Source: Pirellulales bacterium (GTDB lineage Bacteria; Planctomycetota; Planctomycetia; Pirellulales; JALHLM01). Taken from it: DNA of 9,394 nt. Of this stretch, positions 6,080-9,394 are shown piece by piece. The stretch is taken from assembly GCA_022844585.1 (NCBI GenBank), contig JALHLM010000221.1, positions 1-9,394 of the forward strand. The letters are read 5' to 3'. Below the pieces are notes generated by a model that saw nothing but the letters and a program-made list of their open reading frames with translations, made no database searches and was not told the origin of the DNA. How positions within the stretch are numbered: the first letter of the stretch is position 1; every line of letters begins with the position of its first letter. A program made the translations under genes and the position numbers.

Positions 6080-6347
6080 CGACTATGCCTGACATAAGTT
6101 ACGGCGAGACGCCGTGGGCGGGTCGCGGACGTTAATGTGCGAAAAGCGCGCTCGCGGCGCGCACCGCACGCGACCAAGCTCATGCCAAAAGCTTGCCTGG
6201 AATTCTGAGAACCAGTCCAGCCCCGCAATCGTACTAAAAGTAGAAGGAGCAAGACCAAGTAACGGGAAAAAACCAACGGTGACGCGGCAACGAGGAGTTC
6301 CCTCACCGAAGTGTTGGAAGGAGGCGCAAGGTTTGATCTGCTCGGCA
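6080..6347. other. Intergenic stretch without a convincing gene
   Basis: No reading frame here has a recognisable protein. The stretch contains a possible hairpin domain at 6121-6175 (GGTCGCG pairing with CGCGACC seven for seven, and inside it GTGCG with CGCAC) and a 6-bp pair CGGTGA/TCACCG at 6277-6308. The part from about 6215 to 6300 is richer in A than nearby genes. It could be leader or spacer for the candidate RNA that follows, or the distal promoter region of hsp20 on the other strand. The domain at 6121-6175 lacks tRNA loops and is too short for a tRNA. Confidence 0.5.
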
Positions 6348-6527
6348 TATCGGAAGGAGAGCCTCGCGGGCGTGGAGTGAGTTTCGCACATACGAGGCGC
6401 GCATAGCGAGCGTCGCATCCTGCCTGCGGGTAATCAGCGACTCACGCTCCCACGAGGCTCGGGGCTTTGGTCCTTCGGTAATAGTTTTGGCATGCACGGC
6501 CGGCGGGAACGTCGGCCGTTGGTGTTT
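6348..6527 (+). ncRNA. Candidate structured non-coding RNA
   Basis: The plus strand folds by hand into a long interrupted hairpin. TATC-g-GAAGGA (6348-6358) pairs with TCCTTCGGTA (6471-6480). GAGCCTCG (6359-6366) pairs with CGAGGCTC (6453-6460), leaving ggggctttgg as a one-sided loop. GGG/CCC and GTGAGT (6377-6382)/ACTCAC (6440-6445) follow. Inside sits a hairpin at about 6389-6417 with ten of thirteen positions paired around ATA. A separate terminator-like hairpin follows at 6496-6519. The total of about 180 nt and the rod shape with internal loops recall 6S RNA, but I cannot match a 6S consensus, nor RNase P, SRP or tmRNA motifs. It might instead be a leader upstream of the sufS operon. Confidence 0.4.
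6496..6527 (+). terminator. GGAA-capped hairpin with U-rich tail
   Basis: ACGGCCGGCG (6496-6505) pairs with CGTCGGCCGT (6510-6519) over ten positions with one G-U, closed by a GGAA (GNRA-type) tetraloop and followed by TGGTGTTTT. This fits an intrinsic terminator for a plus-strand transcript, yet no plus-strand protein gene lies before it, which is the main reason to suspect the RNA gene at 6348 onward. Confidence 0.55.
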
Positions 6528-6558
6528 TAGGGAGGTCCGGGATGGGCACCGGAAGCGA

Positions 6559-6564
6559 TATAAT
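6559..6564 (+). promoter_or_regulatory. TATAAT -10 box upstream of sufS
   Basis: A perfect TATAAT lies 44 bases before the sufS ATG, between the hairpin terminator and the gene, so transcription would start near 6571 with a leader of about 38 nt. No TTGACA-like -35 box is present at 16-18 bases upstream (the region reads about GTCCGGG) and there is no extended TG, so only the -10 half is supported. Confidence 0.5.
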
Positions 6565-6608
6565 ACGCTTGACGTCGCACGCCCCGGCCCAGTTGAGCGG
6601 TTTGAGAT

Positions 6609-7850
6609 ATGCCCGTTTCCGTGCTTGATCCCGAACGCTATCGCGGCGACTTCGCGATTCTGTCCGTGTCGTCGCCGAGGGGAAAGCCGCTCGTCTATTT
6701 GGATAACGCCGCCACGACGCAGCGTCCGCGGGCGGTGATTCAGGCGATTGTCGATACCTATGAACACCACTACGCGAACGTCCATCGCGGCATCCACTGG
6801 TTGAGCGACCGGACGACGGACTTGTATGAGCAAGCGCGCGACGCCGTGCAGCGACTCATCGGCGCGGAGCGGCGCGAGGAAGTGATTTTCACGCGCGGGA
6901 CGACGGAGAGCATCAACCTGGTCGCCCGGTCCTGGGGCGAGGCGTTTCTGAGGCCCGGCGACGAGATTTTGCTTACGGAGATGGAGCATCACGCCAACAT
7001 CGTCCCATGGCACCAGGCGGCCGCGCGCACGGGGGCGAAAGTGCGGTTCATTCCGATCACCGACGAAGGTGTGCTGGATTTGTCGTCCTTGGACCAGTTG
7101 CTGAGCGCGCGGACAAAAATGGTCGCGGTGACCGCGGTTTCCAATGTGTTGGGAACCGTAAATCCTTTGGAGTCGATCATCACGAAGGCCAAATCCGTGG
7201 GCGCGACGGTGTTGGTCGACGCCGCGCAGAGCGTGCCGCACTTGCCGCTCGACGTAAGTCGACTCGGGGCCGACTTCGTCGCGTTCAGCGGTCACAAAAT
7301 GCTCGGGCCAACCGGTGTGGGCGTATTGTGGGGACGCGCCGAATTGCTCGACTCGATGCCGCCGTTCTTGGGGGGTGGGAGCATGATTCGCCGCGTGACG
7401 TTGGAAGGCTTCGAGCCCGCGGAATTGCCGTCCAAGTTCGAAGCCGGGACGCCGCCGATTGTGCCGGCGATCGGACTCGACGCGGCGATCGAATATCTCG
7501 ACGCGATTGGGTTGCCGGCCATTCATCAGCACGAACTCGCGTTGACACGGCATGCGCACGAGCGCTTCGCCGAGTTGGGCGGCGTCCGGCTGTTGGGCCC
7601 GGCGCCGGAGCAAAAATCCGGCGTGGTCAGCTTCGTCGTCGAGGGCGTTCATCCGCATGACGTGGCGCAGTTGCTGGACGGCGAAGGGATCGCTATTCGC
7701 GCAGGGCATCACTGCGCCATGCCGCTGCACAAGCGGCTGGGCATCGTGGCGAGCAGTCGCGCGAGCTTTTACCTTTACAACACCTTCGCCGACGTGGATC
7801 ACCTCGTGGACGCCGTGGCCCAGACGCAGCGGCGATTGCGACGCAAATAA
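6609..7850 (+). CDS. sufS: Cysteine desulfurase, SufS type
   Basis: 413 residues, a PLP enzyme (aminotransferase class V, group II desulfurase). It removes sulfur from cysteine as an enzyme-bound persulfide, giving alanine, and feeds Fe-S cluster assembly in the cytosol. Landmarks: YLDNAATTQRP at 30-40, ANVHRGIHWLSDRTT at 56-70, FTRGTTESINLVA at 94-106, MEHHANIVPW at 125-134, VDAAQSVPH at 203-211, the PLP lysine in SGHKMLGPTG (Lys230), and the active cysteine in RAGHHCAMPLH (Cys369). The RAGHHC context is that of SufS rather than IscS. All catalytic residues are present. No sufBCD or sufE/sufU genes lie in the window; instead a BFD-like [2Fe-2S] protein follows 18 bases downstream. The start is ATG 6609 with no strong Shine-Dalgarno sequence. 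A perfect TATAAT lies upstream. Confidence 0.96.
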   Translation: MPVSVLDPERYRGDFAILSVSSPRGKPLVYLDNAATTQRPRAVIQAIVDTYEHHYANVHRGIHWLSDRTTDLYEQARDAVQRLIGAERREEVIFTRGTTESINLVARSWGEAFLRPGDEILLTEMEHHANIVPWHQAAARTGAKVRFIPITDEGVLDLSSLDQLLSARTKMVAVTAVSNVLGTVNPLESIITKAKSVGATVLVDAAQSVPHLPLDVSRLGADFVAFSGHKMLGPTGVGVLWGRAELLDSMPPFLGGGSMIRRVTLEGFEPAELPSKFEAGTPPIVPAIGLDAAIEYLDAIGLPAIHQHELALTRHAHERFAELGGVRLLGPAPEQKSGVVSFVVEGVHPHDVAQLLDGEGIAIRAGHHCAMPLHKRLGIVASSRASFYLYNTFADVDHLVDAVAQTQRRLRRK

Positions 7851-7868
7851 CACTCACCGCGTGAAATC

Positions 7869-8156
7869 ATGAACGACGACGACGAGGTGTGCCTGTGCTT
7901 TCACGTGTCGCGGCGCAAGCTGGTGAATTACCTGCGCGTGGAGCGAATCGCGCGCGCGAGTCAACTCAGCGAATGCGGCGGCGCAGGCACCGGTTGCGGT
8001 TGGTGCCGGAGTTATTTGGAGCGGTTGTTCGCCGCGAGCCGCCAGGGGCTGTCCGAGGATGCGGAGCCGACGGCTCAAGAGTACGCATCGCAGCGTGCGC
8101 GGTACATTCGCGCCGGAGGCGGTACGCCCCCTGTCGGCAGCGAGCCGCGCGAGTAA
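7869..8156 (+). CDS. BFD-like (2Fe-2S)-binding protein
   Basis: 95 residues. The cysteine pattern CLC (Cys8, Cys10), 32 residues, then CGWC (Cys43, Cys46) is the four-cysteine [2Fe-2S] signature of the BFD family (bacterioferritin-associated ferredoxin and BFD-like domains of nitrite reductase, NifU and others). Cys36 in SECGGAGTGCGWC is an extra cysteine. The helical part follows at about 47-57 (RSYLERLFAAS), then a polar tail of about 35 residues with no clear fold. BFD proteins usually pass electrons to bacterioferritin; here the partner is SufS, 18 bases upstream in the same operon, so a role in cluster assembly, sulfur acceptance or redox sensing is more likely by inference. No bacterioferritin gene is in view. 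The family call is strong; the role is open. Confidence 0.88.
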   Translation: MNDDDEVCLCFHVSRRKLVNYLRVERIARASQLSECGGAGTGCGWCRSYLERLFAASRQGLSEDAEPTAQEYASQRARYIRAGGGTPPVGSEPRE

Positions 8157-8178
8157 ATCACTGTCCAGCAAATGCGAA

Positions 8179-8212
8179 ACGCCGCGAAACGCAACCCGTC
8201 GTTTCGCGGCGT
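8179..8212. terminator. Perfect 13-bp hairpin between convergent genes
   Basis: ACGCCGCGAAACG (8179-8191) and CGTTTCGCGGCGT (8200-8212) are exact reverse complements around an 8-base loop. It stands 22 bases after the stop of the BFD-like gene and 28 bases after the stop of the minus-strand lipoprotein gene, so it can serve both. Neither side has a strong T-run (GTTCGAATT on plus, TTTGC on minus). Confidence 0.75.
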
Positions 8213-8240
8213 GTTCGAATTGTCGTACTGCGTGACCGAA

Positions 8241-9191
8241 CTACTGTTGGTAGCTCGGCGCGGCTTGCTGCGACGGATCGTAGCTGGCCGGAGATACGCC
8301 GGAGGTAGGGGCCGGATTATAGTCCGACGTTCCGCCTGGGCGATACGGCTGAGCGGCCGGCGCGGCGGCGGGCTGCTGTGGATACTGCGGATACGACGTC
8401 TGGGTCGCCGGTCCGTAGCCGCCTTGTTGCGCGGGCGGCCAGGCTTCCTGTTGCTGCGGCGCCGGTTCATACCCGGTCGGCACGGCGTTCGGATCCTGCG
8501 TGTATTGCTGTCCGCCGTCGTACTGCGTGGCGGCCGGGTAGCGCGTGTTGTCGGCCATCTGAGCGGCCGGGGCGGCCTGCGGACCGTACTGTTGCGGTTG
8601 CGAATAGCTCGACGGGGCCGGGCCGTATTGCGCGGCCGGATCCCACGAGTTCATCGGCTGCTGCGCGGCGGGCTGTGCGCCATACGCGACCGGCTGACCA
8701 TAGCCGGCCGGTTGCTGCGGATACGTCGCAGCAGCCGGTTGTTGCTGACCGGCGTCGTAGTACCCAACTTGCGGCGCGGCGGCGGGCCCGGTGGGGGCCG
8801 CTGCATACGAGGCGGCATCGTATTGCGTGTTCGGCGCCGAAGGCGAGCCCGTCGACGGGGCCGTGGCCCACGCGCCTTGAGGATTCTCGGCTCCGGTATA
8901 GCTGGTCGGCATGCCGGCGTAACCGGTGTTGTACTGGCCGCCGGTGGGATAGCCGTTGTTCGCGACCGGTGTGCCGTAGCCGGGCGTTGCGCCTTGCGAC
9001 GGCATCCAGGGACCGGCGGTCGACTCCGGACCGGTCGTGGCATTGCTGGCCACGGCGGTGTCTTTATTGCGTCCGAACGACGGCCACTTCGGTTTCCAAC
9101 TGAATTTGCCCAAACTGGAGGACTGGCAGCCAGTCGTGCTGACGGCCAGCAGCCCGACGATCGCGAGCGTGCGAGTGAACGAAGCTTGCAT
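8241..9191 (-). CDS. P/Q/A/Y/G-rich putative lipoprotein
   Basis: 316 residues from ATG 9191 (MQASFTRTLAIVGLLAV). The longer frame to 9353 is rejected because this ATG gives a clean signal peptide. The signal ends VSTTGC, so Cys22 is the likely lipid-carrying residue, though the usual Leu at -3 is replaced by Thr. Then comes a short basic/aromatic stretch, GKFSWKPKWPSFGRNKD (28-44), and after about residue 50 almost the whole protein is low-complexity Pro, Gln, Ala, Tyr, Gly, Ser and Thr with recurring YGxP, QQP and AxQP pieces. No folded domain is visible. Such chains are usually disordered and surface-exposed; attachment to the cell wall, an envelope spacer role or protein-protein contact are all possible. 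AGGG nine bases before the start is a weak Shine-Dalgarno sequence. The lipoprotein call is moderately sure; the role is unknown. Confidence 0.82.
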   Translation of the reverse strand: MQASFTRTLAIVGLLAVSTTGCQSSSLGKFSWKPKWPSFGRNKDTAVASNATTGPESTAGPWMPSQGATPGYGTPVANNGYPTGGQYNTGYAGMPTSYTGAENPQGAWATAPSTGSPSAPNTQYDAASYAAAPTGPAAAPQVGYYDAGQQQPAAATYPQQPAGYGQPVAYGAQPAAQQPMNSWDPAAQYGPAPSSYSQPQQYGPQAAPAAQMADNTRYPAATQYDGGQQYTQDPNAVPTGYEPAPQQQEAWPPAQQGGYGPATQTSYPQYPQQPAAAPAAQPYRPGGTSDYNPAPTSGVSPASYDPSQQAAPSYQQ

Positions 9192-9394
9192 GGTACTGCG
9201 CCCTGGGGTTGTTGAGGGCCTCGCGGGGAATAGCGCCGTCGCCAAGAGACTTCCGTGCACCGGTCGTCCCTCGCCGTGTCGCGGCCCTCTTCCTTGAGGA
9301 CACGTGCTTGTTCGGGAACTGTGCTCCAGTTCGCCGCGCGGCAGTGCCGGCAACGCCCTGAAGTGCGGGGTTCATTTGTAGGTTATCGGACGAT

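Noticed and set aside
6121..6175. tRNA-like 7-bp acceptor pairing (GGTCGCG / CGCGACC)
   Set aside because: Only 55 bases, with no T-loop GTTCGA and no anticodon arm. GC-rich sequence readily gives such pairs.
6114..6380. 88-residue plus-strand frame upstream of sufS
   Set aside because: No Shine-Dalgarno sequence, no recognisable pattern, mixed codon choice, and it ends inside the stem of the candidate RNA. Not excluded, but weaker than the RNA reading.
6303..7853. 516-residue open frame antisense to sufS
   Set aside because: Same reasoning: Arg/His-rich shadow of a certain gene, running on into the intergenic region without any signal or motif.
8172..9215. 347-residue open frame on plus strand over the lipoprotein gene
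   Set aside because: Extremely Arg/Gly-rich and an artefact of the Pro/Ala/Gln codons on the other strand; the minus-strand frame has a signal peptide and a plausible start.

Overview
The window looks like a piece of chromosome from a planctomycete, probably in or near the Pirellulales. This rests on high GC, codons that mostly end in G or C, weak or absent Shine-Dalgarno sequences on most genes, a short membrane protein that opens with the planctomycete-typical N-terminal motif ENPYQSP, an aspartokinase with four ACT domains, a proline/glutamine-rich putative lipoprotein, and a nested inverted repeat of the 'CACCACGGAGGCACGGAG' type. It is ordinary core-type chromosome. I see no phage, transposase, CRISPR or toxin genes.

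Left part (1-3816, plus strand). A phosphoglycerate-mutase-like protein of the archaeal ApgM / 'proposed homoserine kinase' family (74-1288) is followed by a four-ACT aspartokinase (1554-3329). The gap between them is filled by a two-layer inverted repeat (1294-1528). The pairing suggests that the first gene serves threonine biosynthesis rather than, or as well as, glycolysis. A small four-helix membrane protein follows (3355-3816).

Middle part (3839-6080, minus strand). This holds an exported protein of unknown function with a Tat-like signal (3873-4949, GTG start), a small helical protein (5112-5351) with a terminator-like hairpin downstream, and an Hsp20 small heat-shock protein (5471-5923) with an excellent Shine-Dalgarno sequence. 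The DNA around hsp20 is unusually rich in perfect stem-loops. Three stand in a row between hsp20 and the small gene, and two lie in the hsp20 leader, one of them touching the Shine-Dalgarno sequence.

Intergenic stretch 6080-6608. I find no convincing protein gene here. It holds a candidate structured RNA (about 6348-6527) ending in a GGAA-capped hairpin with a U-rich tail, then a perfect TATAAT box before the next operon.

Right part (6609-9191). A SufS-type cysteine desulfurase and, 18 bases later, a small BFD-like [2Fe-2S] protein form a two-gene plus-strand operon. A perfect 13-bp hairpin (8179-8212) separates it from a convergent minus-strand gene for a low-complexity P/Q/A/Y/G-rich putative lipoprotein (8241-9191). 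The last 200 bases are that gene's upstream region.

The best leads are the candidate RNA at 6348-6527, the stem-loop cluster around hsp20 (including two loops that could pair with each other), the apgM-lysC pairing, and the nested inverted repeat. I did not find a clear new multi-gene system.
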